Assembly: GCF_052055875.1 (NCBI RefSeq)
Contig: NZ_CP170508.1
Location: 930,001-994,000 of the forward strand
Length of the DNA stretch: 64,000 nucleotides
Origin: Methanosphaerula subterraneus
Lineage (GTDB): Archaea > Halobacteriota > Methanomicrobia > Methanomicrobiales > Methanospirillaceae
Direction of reading: 5' to 3'
Shown here: positions 43,223-52,269 of the stretch, one piece after another
Layout: each line of letters begins with the position of its first letter
Numbering within the stretch: position 1 is the stretch's first letter
Position numbers and translations under genes: made by a program
The notes under the pieces: generated by a model
Databases searched by the model: none
Seen by the model: only the letters and a program-made list of their open reading frames with translations
What the model was told of the DNA's origin: nothing

Positions 43223-45124
43223 TCAGAAAGGACCGAGGTTTCGGTATGCACTCTTCGGCACTGTCATCTCGAACCGTGCACCCCTCCCGGGCATCCCGGT
43301 TTCAACGATCGTGATCCCGGTGATCGCGAGGATCTCGCGGGTCAGGAAGAGGCCGAGCCCGGTGTTGGCGCCGACCCCCTTGCTGAAGATCCGCTCCTTC
43401 TGATCAGCCGGAACTCCGTCGCCATCATCTTCACAGACGAGCACCAGCATGCCGGCGTCCCCCGGATGGACGGAGAAACGGATCTCAGTGACCCCGTGGC
43501 CGTGGCGGAGCGCATTCTCGATAAGATTGTAAAAAACCCTCATCAGCAGCGGATCTGCGTAGATCTCCAGATCATCGAGCGTGGAGAGGATCTTCACAGC
43601 CCCGGTGGGGATCCGCGGTTCTGCGTTCTCGATCAGCACCCTGACCTTCTGCCATTCTGGCGAATGGACCCCGATCTCTTCATAATCCTTGGTGAAGGTG
43701 ATCTCCGATCTGATCTGGGCGACCAGATCGTTCTCCCGCCGAAAGATCATCTGTAGATTACTATCCGCAGTCATCTCCTCGGACAGGTCAATATACCCGA
43801 GCAGGGATGTCAACTGGTTCTGGATATCGTGGCGGGTGATCTGGGAGAGCAGATTCAGTTTCCGGTTCGCCTGTCGGAGCCCCATCTCGGCCTGCTTCTG
43901 ATCGGTGATGTCCTGGATCAGCATGAAGAAGGCGATCACCCGCCCGTCCTCGTCCCGATGGGGAACAAAATCGACATGCAGGTAATTCTGACGATCGTCC
44001 CGGCCCGTGGTATCATACTCCATCATCACCGATTCCCCGGCCAGCACCCTGCTATAACAGGACGAAGAACGCTGGTAGGTCTCACCGTCCAGAACCTCTC
44101 CGGTCCCTCTGCCGATGAACGAATCACGCGGGAGCCCGTACCAGTCAGCATACGCCTGATTCACATACAGGTATCGCTCGTCTGCATCCACGTACCCGAT
44201 CATGGCGGGGACGCCGTCGATGATCAATGAGAGTTGCTTCCGCTTGGACCTGAGCGATAACCCGACCCGTTCACGCTGGATCGCCAGCGTGTACAGCTCC
44301 GTGAGACGGGTGACCGCGGTCAGTTCCCAGTCGGTGTACCCCTCCGGAGTGTTCGCCAGCGCGATCTGCCCGACGACCTCCGATTCGACCAGTACCGGTG
44401 CTGCCAGAAATGAGGTGATCGGAAAATGTCCCTCTGGCAGACCGCGAGATGAGGGATGAAGGGCCGGGGTGTTGGTGAAGAACGGTTCACCGGTATTGAG
44501 GCAGTGACCCCGGAGACCGTCATAGGTCCCGTCTGGATTACGTGAGAATGTGATCGTGTGACCAGACCGGCAGAACGGAGAACCGTCCTCCGCTACCATC
44601 ACTTTCAGCGTCGGGCTGGTCATCAATCCGGTCTTTTCGTCGACGACCGAAACAAAACCATACTGGCTCCCGGTCACCTCTTCAGCAGAGGAGAGGACCA
44701 GCATTGCGATCTCATCAATGGTGCGGCCGGGGGTGATCAGTGCCCCGGCGAGGTCTGCCAGCGCACGGTTCAGGTTCAGCTCGCGCCGGAGCAGGATCTC
44801 GTGCTGGACAAGTTTCCTGGTCCTCTCTGCTATCGCAAGCCTGCCGGCGTCATGAAAGTAGACGAAGAGGAAGAGCGCATCCGCTGTGATCAGCACCAGC
44901 ATCAGCGTAACCGAGGAGAAGGCAAAGGTGGTATCTGACGGGAGGTTGAAATTTGTGAACCATCGGATTGCGAGCCACCAGTACGGGATCAGCACCAGTA
45001 AAGCCCCGACCGCGATCACCGCAGCATGGGGTACCGGTCGAAAGATCCATGCTTTCAACCCTGTCCAGTTCAGTGCCAGATCATTCCCCCCAATCCTCAA
45101 CGCTGTCCTGAAGATAGATATCAC
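43223..45124 (-). CDS. GAF-PAS sensor histidine kinase (membrane)
   Basis: This 633-residue protein has two membrane helices (about 32-55 and 66-92), then a GAF domain (about 120-285, AMLVLSSAEEVTGSQYGFVS). A PAS domain follows (about 295-410, IIDGVPAMIGYVDADERYLYVN, with PAC-like QDITDQKQAE), then the dimerisation helix LLSQITRHDIQNQL with H432. The HATPase domain comes last (N-box NLIENALRHG, G1 DDGDGVP, G2 GLGLFLTREI). It is very like the second kinase of this window from the H-box on. No response regulator is adjacent. The first codon is GTG, and a TATA element near 45,134 leaves the exact start uncertain. Confidence 0.9.
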   Translation of the reverse strand: MISIFRTALRIGGNDLALNWTGLKAWIFRPVPHAAVIAVGALLVLIPYWWLAIRWFTNFNLPSDTTFAFSSVTLMLVLITADALFLFVYFHDAGRLAIAERTRKLVQHEILLRRELNLNRALADLAGALITPGRTIDEIAMLVLSSAEEVTGSQYGFVSVVDEKTGLMTSPTLKVMVAEDGSPFCRSGHTITFSRNPDGTYDGLRGHCLNTGEPFFTNTPALHPSSRGLPEGHFPITSFLAAPVLVESEVVGQIALANTPEGYTDWELTAVTRLTELYTLAIQRERVGLSLRSKRKQLSLIIDGVPAMIGYVDADERYLYVNQAYADWYGLPRDSFIGRGTGEVLDGETYQRSSSCYSRVLAGESVMMEYDTTGRDDRQNYLHVDFVPHRDEDGRVIAFFMLIQDITDQKQAEMGLRQANRKLNLLSQITRHDIQNQLTSLLGYIDLSEEMTADSNLQMIFRRENDLVAQIRSEITFTKDYEEIGVHSPEWQKVRVLIENAEPRIPTGAVKILSTLDDLEIYADPLLMRVFYNLIENALRHGHGVTEIRFSVHPGDAGMLVLVCEDDGDGVPADQKERIFSKGVGANTGLGLFLTREILAITGITIVETGMPGRGARFEMTVPKSAYRNLGPF

Positions 45125-45204
45125 GGCACCACATTTATAACCTCAGGAGGGCGGGACCCAGCAGCAGAGATATTACCCAGTACTGCCCCATTGTTGATCA
45201 GCAC

Positions 45205-45795
45205 ATGCCCCGCACATCGCTGCCCCTCCCGGTAACCGTCGCCTTTGTTCTCCTGCTCACGCTGGTCGACGCCCTGATTGCGAAGTTCATGGTCTTCATC
45301 TCCCCTGCCTCGACCGGGGTCTCGTCCCTGTACCTGAGCGTCGCTTTCATGATCGCCTTCACCCTCTGGTTCGGGGCCGGAGGAGTCTTCGCAGCCTACT
45401 GGGGCTGCTTCATCGGTGCAGGGCTGCTGGGCGGGGTACCTCCCGGGGTCGACCTGTACTGGTCGATCGCCGACCTGCTGGAGGTTCTGATTCCACTTGC
45501 AGCGTTCCGACTGCTGCATGCAGATATCTCACTTCAGACCAGGCGGGATGCACTCGTCTTTCTGATCTTTGGGGTGCTGCTGAACAATGCCGCAGGCGCC
45601 CTCTGGGGAACCGGGGCGCTGTACCTGAGCGATCTCATCACCGGAGCTGCAGCCCCGTCCATAGCCATCAACTGGTTCGCCGGAAACGTCCTGGTCTCCC
45701 TGCTGATCGCACCGATCCTCCTCCACCTGCTGACCCCCTACATCAAGAGGAGCGATCTGTATGTCGGAGGCACCTGGTTCGGTCGGCCCGTCTAG
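45205..45795 (+). CDS. MASE1-like integral membrane protein
   Basis: This 196-residue protein is almost all membrane, with about six helices (VTVAFVLLLTLVDALI, YLSVAFMIAFTLWF, DALVFLIFGVLLNNA and others). Features shared with MASE1-type sensor domains are SSLYLSVAFMIAFTLWFGA and WFAGNVLVSLLIAP. Unlike bacterial relatives it has no fused output domain. It is divergent from the GAF-PAS histidine kinase, so it may be a stand-alone input module for it. That is inference. Its stop overlaps the stop of the YjbQ gene. Confidence 0.65.
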   Translation: MPRTSLPLPVTVAFVLLLTLVDALIAKFMVFISPASTGVSSLYLSVAFMIAFTLWFGAGGVFAAYWGCFIGAGLLGGVPPGVDLYWSIADLLEVLIPLAAFRLLHADISLQTRRDALVFLIFGVLLNNAAGALWGTGALYLSDLITGAAAPSIAINWFAGNVLVSLLIAPILLHLLTPYIKRSDLYVGGTWFGRPV

Positions 45796-46202
45796 AAGAC
45801 GGAAACGACCACGCTCCGTTCCCTGCTCTGCCGGACATCCAGCTCCAGCAGCACGATCTGCTGCCAGTGTCCGGTCGCCACTCTCCCTCCGCTCACCGGG
45901 ATCGTCAGAGACGGGCCGACGAGTGCGGCCTTCAGATGAGAACGGCCATTTCCATCACCCCAGGCACGGTCATGGGCATACAGCATCTCCGCCGGTGCAA
46001 TTCGTGCCAGTGCATCCATCAGATCTGCGAGCACCCCCGGCTCGTATTCTATCGTTGTCAGGGCCACCGTCGAGCCGACAGCAAAGAGCGAGACCAGCCC
46101 CTGTGAGACACCGCTCTCCCTGACGACAGCGGTGACCTCGCCAGAAAGGTCGATCACCGTCCCTTCGCCATGAGTTATCATCTGGATTGTTCGCTGATAC
46201 AT
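45792..46202 (-). CDS. YjbQ/UPF0047 family protein
   Basis: This 136-residue protein matches the YjbQ family throughout. VVRESGVSQGLVSLFAVGSTVALTTIE is followed by YEPGVLADLMDALARIAP, the DRAWGDGNGRSHLKAALVGPS block with the conserved His and GDGNG, and the tail GHWQQIVLLELD. Members have weak thiamine-phosphate-synthase-like activity and are otherwise uncharacterised. TTTTATAT (about 46,224-46,231) is about 26 bases before the start with no ribosome site, so the mRNA may be leaderless. It converges tail to tail with the MASE1-like gene (four-base overlap). Confidence 0.92.
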   Translation of the reverse strand: MYQRTIQMITHGEGTVIDLSGEVTAVVRESGVSQGLVSLFAVGSTVALTTIEYEPGVLADLMDALARIAPAEMLYAHDRAWGDGNGRSHLKAALVGPSLTIPVSGGRVATGHWQQIVLLELDVRQSRERSVVVSVF

Positions 46203-46265
46203 AGCGGCCAGTGGGGGACACCGGGATATAAAACAACGCCGCCAGCCGGCGTTCTGATATTATGT

Positions 46266-46271
46266 AAAAAA
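46266..46271 (-). terminator. poly-T terminator of gyrB-gyrA
   Basis: Six T on the minus strand, eight bases after the gyrA stop. Confidence 0.55.
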
Positions 46272-46278
46272 GGTTGAT

Positions 46279-48795
46279 TCAGAGGTCTAAGGGAGTCTGC
46301 TCCCCGGCATCCGAATCAGGGGCTGCCGGCTCTCCTGCCTCGTCCTCGAACGAGGCAGAGAGAATCTCCTGCTGCAGCACCGCCAACCCGACCACCCGGT
46401 CATCATCGCCCAGCCTGATTATCCGCACACCGCGAGCCGACCGCTTCTGAACCGAGATGTCAGAGACCTTCATCCGAATCACGTTCCCAAGGGCGCTCAT
46501 CACAACGATCTCATCGTCAAGGCTGACCGCCTTGGTCGCGACGACCCCGTTCTGTGGGGCGGTCAGGATGTTCCGCACCCCCATCGTGCCCCGGCCATGA
46601 CCGCGGAACTCGTCGAACTCGGTCCGTTTCCCATACCCGAGCTCGGTGATCGTCAGCAGGTGATCCTTCTCCACGACGGTCGCGGCCTGTACCAGATCGC
46701 CGTACTTCAGCTTGATCCCACGGACCCCGCTCGCGTTTCTGCCCACCGTCCTGACGGTCTGTTCATGGAACCGGAGGGACTGACCCTTCCGTGTCGAGAG
46801 GATCAGTTCCTTGGTGCCGTCGGTCAGCTTGACATCCACGAGCGAATCGTTCTCGCGGAGTGAGATCGCATTGATCCCGGTGCTCCTCGGCCGCGAGAAC
46901 TGGTCCTGCGGAACCTTCACGACCTGCCCCTGTTCGGTGGAGAAGAGCAGGTACCGATCATGCCTGAACGTCCGGATAGGGATCACGGCCGTGATCAGTT
47001 CATTCTGCAGTTCGAGCAGGTTCACGATCGCCTTTCCTTTGCTGGTCCTTGAGGCCTCGGGGATGTTGTAGACCTTCAGCCAGTAGACCCGGCCGTCGGT
47101 GGTGAAGCAGAGCAGGTAGTCATGCATCGAGGCGACGAAGATGTCCTCGACCGAGTCCTCCTCCTTGGTTGCCATCCCGATGACTCCCCGTCCACCCCGC
47201 CGCTGCATCCGGTAGGTCTCGAGCGGAAGCCGCTTGATATAGTTCTGGGTGGTGATGGAGATCAGCACCGGCTTGTCCTCGATCAGGTCCTCCCGTTCGA
47301 GGATCGTCTGGCTGCAGGTGATCTCTGTCCGGCGGTCGTCGCCGTAGCGCTCCCCGACATCCACGATCTCCTTTCTGATCTCTTCGTAGATGTTCGTCTC
47401 GCTCGAGAGGATCCGTTCCAATTCGGCGATCACATGGGCGAGCGAATCCCGTTCATCACGGATCTTGGTCTGCTCAAGGGCCGCGAGCCGGCGGAGCTGC
47501 ATCTGCAGGATCGCGCTGGACTGCGACTCCGAGAGACCGTACGTGCTGATCAGAGCCTTCTGGGCCACTTCTGATGAGGCCGATTCGCGGATCGTTGCGA
47601 TCACCTCGTCGATCCGGTCGAGGGCGATCAGCAGTCCGAGCAGAATATGCAGCCGGTCACTGGCCTTCTTCAGGTCGAATTCACACCGTCGACGTACCAC
47701 GATCGCACGGTGGTGCAGGAACTCGGCGATCATCGCCTTCAGACCGAGGACTTTGGGCATGTTGTCCGAGATCGCCAGGTTGATGATCCCGAACGTGGAC
47801 TCGAGCGGCGTGTGCTTGTACAGCTGGTTCAGGATCACCGTCGGGATCACACCCTTCTTGAGGTCGACCACCACCCGAAGCCCGTCCCTGTCCGACTCGT
47901 CCCGGAGATCGGAGATCCCCTCGATCTTCTTCTCCTTGACCAGGGTCGCGATCAGTTCGACCATCCTGGCCTTGTTCACCTGGTACGGGATCTCAGAGAT
48001 GACGATCTTGGGGTTTTTGGTCTCGACGTCCTCGATCTCGGCGACACCACGGACGGTCAGTTTCCCATACCCGGTATGATAAGCGCTGACGATCCCGTCG
48101 GTGCCGGTGATCAATCCCCCTGTCGGGAAGTCCGGACCAGGCATCACCTGCATCAGGTCCTCAACCGTGCAGTCAGGGTTTTTGATCGTCATCTCGACCG
48201 CAGCGCAGACCTCGCGGAGGTTGTGCGGCGGCATGTTCGTCGCCATCCCGACCGCAATCCCGCTCGACCCGTTGACGAGCAGGTTCGGGACCTTGGAAGG
48301 AAGGACCGTCGGCTCCTCGGTGGAGGAGTCGAAGTTCGGGATAAAGTCGACAGTCTTCTTGTCGAGGTCGGTCAGCAGTTCCTCGGCGTACCGGGTCAGC
48401 CTGGCCTCGGTGTATCGCATCGCAGCAGCAGAGTCCCCGTCGATCGAACCGAAGTTCCCCTGGCCATCGACGAGCGGGTTTCTGTAGCTGAACGACTGGG
48501 CCATCTTCACCAGCGTATCGTAGATCGAGGCGTCCCCGTGCGGATGGTACTTACCCATCGTGGCCGCGACGGCCCGGGCGCTCTTCTTGTACGCCTTGTC
48601 GGAGGTGTTCCCCTCCTCCCACATCGCATAGAGCGTCCGGCGGTGGACCGGCTTGAGCCCGTCCCGGACATCGGGGATTGCACGACCGATGATCACGCTC
48701 ATCGCGTAGTCGATGTACGAGGACTTCATCTCGTCCTCGATGTTCACCTGGATCACTTTGGGGATGATCTTCTCGACGACCGGTTCAGATGTCAA
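46279..48795 (-). CDS. gyrA: DNA gyrase subunit A
   Basis: This 838-residue GyrA has the catalytic Tyr (Y128 in AAMRYTEARL), KPVHRRTLYAMWE, HPHGDASIYD, and the GyrA-box QRRGGRG in the C-terminal pinwheel, which marks it as gyrase instead of topoisomerase IV. The acidic tail resembles bacterial gyrases. The residue at the E. coli S83 position is Ala (HPHGDA). The first codon is TTG, with a near-perfect GGGAGGTGA six bases upstream inside gyrB, so the TTG is well supported. It overlaps gyrB by 11 bases. Methanomicrobiales gyrases are of bacterial origin. Confidence 0.97.
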   Translation of the reverse strand: MTSEPVVEKIIPKVIQVNIEDEMKSSYIDYAMSVIIGRAIPDVRDGLKPVHRRTLYAMWEEGNTSDKAYKKSARAVAATMGKYHPHGDASIYDTLVKMAQSFSYRNPLVDGQGNFGSIDGDSAAAMRYTEARLTRYAEELLTDLDKKTVDFIPNFDSSTEEPTVLPSKVPNLLVNGSSGIAVGMATNMPPHNLREVCAAVEMTIKNPDCTVEDLMQVMPGPDFPTGGLITGTDGIVSAYHTGYGKLTVRGVAEIEDVETKNPKIVISEIPYQVNKARMVELIATLVKEKKIEGISDLRDESDRDGLRVVVDLKKGVIPTVILNQLYKHTPLESTFGIINLAISDNMPKVLGLKAMIAEFLHHRAIVVRRRCEFDLKKASDRLHILLGLLIALDRIDEVIATIRESASSEVAQKALISTYGLSESQSSAILQMQLRRLAALEQTKIRDERDSLAHVIAELERILSSETNIYEEIRKEIVDVGERYGDDRRTEITCSQTILEREDLIEDKPVLISITTQNYIKRLPLETYRMQRRGGRGVIGMATKEEDSVEDIFVASMHDYLLCFTTDGRVYWLKVYNIPEASRTSKGKAIVNLLELQNELITAVIPIRTFRHDRYLLFSTEQGQVVKVPQDQFSRPRSTGINAISLRENDSLVDVKLTDGTKELILSTRKGQSLRFHEQTVRTVGRNASGVRGIKLKYGDLVQAATVVEKDHLLTITELGYGKRTEFDEFRGHGRGTMGVRNILTAPQNGVVATKAVSLDDEIVVMSALGNVIRMKVSDISVQKRSARGVRIIRLGDDDRVVGLAVLQQEILSASFEDEAGEPAAPDSDAGEQTPLDL

Positions 48796-50782
48796 GGTTG
48801 TTCACCTCCCGGGCATGCCGCAGAATGAAGTTTTTGCGGGCGTTCACATCCTCTCCCATCAGTTTCTCAAAGATCTCGTTGGCATAGCTGGCATCCTCGA
48901 TCCGGATCTGTTTTAAGACCCTGGTATCAGGATTCATCGTCGTCTCCCAGAGTTGATCTGCGTTCATCTCACCAAGCCCCTTGTACCGCTGGACGGTCAC
49001 ACCCTTGTCCCCGAACTCTGCAGAGATCTGCTGCATCTCCTCTTCGCGGTAGACATACCGCACCTGTTTCCCCTTTGCAATCCGGAAGAGCGGGGGCTGG
49101 GCGATGTACACGTACCCGCGTTCGATCAGTTCGGGCATGTACCGGTAGAAGAAGGTCAGCAGCAGGGTCTGGATATGGGCCCCGTCCACATCGGCATCGG
49201 TCATCAGCACGATGTGATGGTATCGGGCCCGGTCAGGGTCCATCCTGTCCCCGATGCCGGCCCCGATCGCCGAGATCAGCACCTGAATCTCCACGCTCTT
49301 GATCATCTTATGCTGGGTGGCCTTCTCGACGTTCAGGATCTTCCCCCTCAGGGGGAGGATGGCTTGGAACCGCCGGTTCCGGCCCTGCTTGGCGGAGCCG
49401 CCTGCAGAGTCTCCTTCGACGATGTAGACCTCGCTCTTGGCAGGATCGCGCTCTGAACAGTCTGCCAGTTTTCCGGGCAGCCCCGAGGACTCGAGGGTGC
49501 TCTTCCTTCTGGCCAGTTCACGGGCGTTCCGTGCTGCCTCGCGGGCCTGGGCAGCCACGGTCGCCTTCTCGACGATCGCTGCAAGAGATTTCGGGTTCTC
49601 CTCGAAGTACTCGGAGAGCGACTGGTAGACCAGCGAGTCGACGATCCCCTTCACATTGGAGTTGCCGAGCCGCATCTTGGTCTGCCCTTCGAACTGCGGG
49701 TTTGCGAGCTTGATACTGATCACCGCAGTCAGCCCTTCGCGGACATCCTCGCCCCGGAGGGTCAGGGCGTTGTTCTTGATCAGGTTGCCCTTCCGAGCCG
49801 AGTTGTTGATAGCCCGCGTGATCGCACTCCGGAACCCTTCCAGGTGGGTTCCGCCTTCACGAGTGTTAACGCTGTTTACGAACGTGTAGACCGTTTCGGT
49901 GTAACTCCGGGTATACTGGAGGGCCACCTCGACCTCGAGCTTGTTCTCCTCGTCTTTTCTTGAGAGGTCGATCACATCGGGATGAAGCACCTCCCGGGCG
50001 TCTATCAGGTACTGGACAAACTCGCGGAGGCCGCCGTCATAGTGGAACTCGTCCTTGTCACCGGACCGGAGGTCGGCGATCCTGATGGTGATTCCACGGT
50101 TCAGGAATGCCATCTCCCGGAGGCGGTGGGCCAGGATGTCATAGTCGAAGGTGACCGTCTCAAAGATCGAACCGTCCGGCTGGAAGGTGATGTTTGTTCC
50201 GCTCAATTTCGCCCCTTCGTCCGCAAAGAGCGCTTCCCGGGTCCCCACTTCCCTCGGGGGATCACTCAGGTACCGCCGTCGGTACCGCTCGAGCAGTTCA
50301 GAGAGGGACTCTTTATGGACACTGAGCGGGGAGACCACCTTTCCCTGTGCGAACTCCATCCGGTATCGGTTTCCGTCGCGGAAGACATCAGCGACGAGGG
50401 TGACCGAGAGGGCGTTCACGACCGAGACACCGACGCCGTGCAGTCCTCCAGAGACCTGGTAGGTGTTCTTATCGAACTTGCCGCCTGCATGGAGGATCGT
50501 CAGAACCGTCTCAAGGGCGCTCTTCCCGTTCTTTTGCATCTTATCGACGGGAATCCCCCTGCCGTTGTCGTCCACCGTACAGGAACCATCCCGGTTTATT
50601 GTGATGCTGATCAGGTCGCAGAAACCTGCAAGCGCCTCATCGACCGCATTGTCGACCACTTCATAGACCAGATGGTGAAGCCCCCGGGTATCGGTGCTGC
50701 CGATGTACATTGCAGGGCGCTCGCGGACTGGCTGCAACCCTTCCAGTACAGTAATATGAGATGCATCGTAGGATTCTGTCAT
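48785..50782 (-). CDS. gyrB: DNA gyrase subunit B
   Basis: This 665-residue GyrB has the GHKL ATPase (ERPAMYIGSTDTRGLHHL, VDNAVDEALAG, GGLHGVGVSVVNALS), a transducer domain, the TOPRIM EGDSAGGSAKQGR and LMTDADVDGAHI, and the C-terminal QRYKGLGEMN. It lacks the large insert of some proteobacterial GyrBs. GAGGT precedes the ATG. Upstream are a TATA box (TTATAAAAA on the minus strand, about 50,847-50,855) and a GTCCA-GATA-TGGAC palindrome that could be an operator. Confidence 0.97.
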   Translation of the reverse strand: MTESYDASHITVLEGLQPVRERPAMYIGSTDTRGLHHLVYEVVDNAVDEALAGFCDLISITINRDGSCTVDDNGRGIPVDKMQKNGKSALETVLTILHAGGKFDKNTYQVSGGLHGVGVSVVNALSVTLVADVFRDGNRYRMEFAQGKVVSPLSVHKESLSELLERYRRRYLSDPPREVGTREALFADEGAKLSGTNITFQPDGSIFETVTFDYDILAHRLREMAFLNRGITIRIADLRSGDKDEFHYDGGLREFVQYLIDAREVLHPDVIDLSRKDEENKLEVEVALQYTRSYTETVYTFVNSVNTREGGTHLEGFRSAITRAINNSARKGNLIKNNALTLRGEDVREGLTAVISIKLANPQFEGQTKMRLGNSNVKGIVDSLVYQSLSEYFEENPKSLAAIVEKATVAAQAREAARNARELARRKSTLESSGLPGKLADCSERDPAKSEVYIVEGDSAGGSAKQGRNRRFQAILPLRGKILNVEKATQHKMIKSVEIQVLISAIGAGIGDRMDPDRARYHHIVLMTDADVDGAHIQTLLLTFFYRYMPELIERGYVYIAQPPLFRIAKGKQVRYVYREEEMQQISAEFGDKGVTVQRYKGLGEMNADQLWETTMNPDTRVLKQIRIEDASYANEIFEKLMGEDVNARKNFILRHAREVNNLDI

Positions 50783-50804
50783 GGAAGACCTCAGTAAAAG
50801 AAAC

Positions 50805-50855
50805 GTCCAGATATGGACTATTCTGTTCGTCTATATATTGTTTTTATAAGCACTT
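50805..50855 (-). promoter_or_regulatory. gyrBA promoter with palindrome
   Basis: The TATA-like TTATAAAAA (about 50,847-50,855) is followed toward the gene by GTCCA-GATA-TGGAC (50,805-50,818), a 5-bp inverted repeat inside the leader. It could bind a regulator. Confidence 0.4.
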
Positions 50856-50942
50856 ATACTTCGCTATCCGGGCCAGTGCTCGAAAAAAACGAGATTTTTT
50901 TGATGGAATGAAGCAATCTGCGCACCGATTGTCCGTCCGGGA

Positions 50943-51251
50943 TCAGGCGAACGATCCAATGTCGGCATCAGGGATATCGAGACCCTGATCGACTGCCACG
51001 ACCAACCGATCGAAGAGCCGTTTCACCTCAGGCAATTCCTCCTTATCGGTCGTTCCAGCCTGGTGCCAGAGGATCCGCCTCCGCATCTGATCATAGAGTT
51101 TCTCAACTTCGGTTCCCTTGAACTGCTCCGGTAGAACCATCTGATCAAGGTGATCTGCGAGGCCCAGAAAGGCTTTTTCGGGGGGGAGGCCCAGGTGTCT
51201 TCCGATCAGCACCAGGTTCACGACAAAACCATGTCCAAACTTACTCGGCAT
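50943..51251 (-). CDS. small protein of unknown function
   Basis: This 102-residue soluble, helical protein reads LGLPPEKAFLGLADHLDQM, then a Lys/Glu-rich middle (EVEKLYDQMRRRILWHQ) and a short acidic end IPDADIGSFA. No membrane helix or metal motif is seen, and I recognise no family. It stands alone between gyrB's promoter and the cobalt transporter operon. Confidence 0.55.
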   Translation of the reverse strand: MPSKFGHGFVVNLVLIGRHLGLPPEKAFLGLADHLDQMVLPEQFKGTEVEKLYDQMRRRILWHQAGTTDKEELPEVKRLFDRLVVAVDQGLDIPDADIGSFA

Positions 51252-51407
51252 AGATGCAGATGCAGTACCACTCTAGAAAAAGGCTTTGGTTTTATTGGTT
51301 TGAACGCAACATCCTTGACCAATCGTAGACTCAATGGAGTCGGAGATTGAATTATTTTTGGATTTTGTGGGTCTTCCGATTCCATTTTACAGGCGAGCTG
51401 GACATTT

Positions 51408-51430
51408 GAAGAATCCCAAGGGGATTCTTC
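51408..51430 (-). terminator. perfect 10-bp hairpin downstream of cbiQ
   Basis: GAAGAATCCC and GGGATTCTTC flank a three-base loop, 24 bases past the cbiQ stop. No T run follows, so it is more likely an mRNA end-protecting or processing hairpin than a classical archaeal terminator. Confidence 0.5.
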
Positions 51431-51453
51431 TCCACGCCGGTGATCCCATCTCC

Positions 51454-52269
51454 TCAATGGAACAGGTATACCGCGATCGGCGCAATGATCACGACCATGA
51501 GCCCGACCAGCAGCGCCACCCACTCGCCGGCCAGGAGGGACTTTGGCGGGACGAAGAGGAACGCATCCTTGCCGTACCCCCGGCAGAGCATCGCTACATA
51601 GGTTCGCTCCCCCTGCTCGTACGAGCGGATAAACATCGTCCCTATCGTGTAGCCCATCTGCCGCAGCCGGTATATATACGGCAGCGATCGATCGAACGCA
51701 TTGAAACACCGGGTCTCAAGCGCATTCCGGATCCGGAAGAACATCTGCCCGAAGACGAAGAGGTACCGGATCATCATCCCCATGATCAGCGTGAACTCTG
51801 AGGGGAAGCCGAGCCGTCGGGCACCGACCAGCATGTCCTGCACCCTGGTTGTCGACGAGAGCAGGATGATGAACGAGATGGAGAGCAGAAACTTCACGAA
51901 GAGGATCATGGCGAACTGCGCTGACCCTGCGTAGATTGTGATCCCGAGCGGGAAGGAGAGGAGTGCGTCGGTGCCAGGGAAGAACCGGTTCGGGAAGAAG
52001 ACCTGGAGCACCATGATCGAGAGGCCGAAAGGCAGGATCACCAGTAACCGGGTCAGGTATACCCACGGAGAGAGGCCTGAAATCACCCAGAGTACCAGGT
52101 AGAAGAGAGCGAAGACGGCCCCGAGCAGGTACACCGGGGTGGAGATCGGGTATGAGACCAGGGCGATGATGGCCGCGAACGCGACGATCAGTTTCACGCG
52201 GGCATCGAGCCGGTGAAGCGGACTGTCCCGGTAGGCCTCCTTCTCGATGGCAAAGAGTTCTTCAATCAT
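51454..52269 (-). CDS. cbiQ: cobalt ECF transporter T component
   Basis: This 271-residue EcfT/CbiQ has an N-terminal SPLHRLDARVKLIVAFAAII, several helices, and two cytoplasmic coupling motifs, LVGARRLGFPSEFT and AMLCRGYG (the Ala-Arg-Gly type boxes). It connects the ATPase to the substrate-binding component. ATGA overlap with cbiO. It is the last gene of the operon. Confidence 0.93.
   Translation of the reverse strand: MIEELFAIEKEAYRDSPLHRLDARVKLIVAFAAIIALVSYPISTPVYLLGAVFALFYLVLWVISGLSPWVYLTRLLVILPFGLSIMVLQVFFPNRFFPGTDALLSFPLGITIYAGSAQFAMILFVKFLLSISFIILLSSTTRVQDMLVGARRLGFPSEFTLIMGMMIRYLFVFGQMFFRIRNALETRCFNAFDRSLPYIYRLRQMGYTIGTMFIRSYEQGERTYVAMLCRGYGKDAFLFVPPKSLLAGEWVALLVGLMVVIIAPIAVYLFH

Noticed and set aside
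47647..48828. 393-codon plus-strand frame across gyrA
   Set aside because: Antisense to gyrA, biased composition, no ribosome site.
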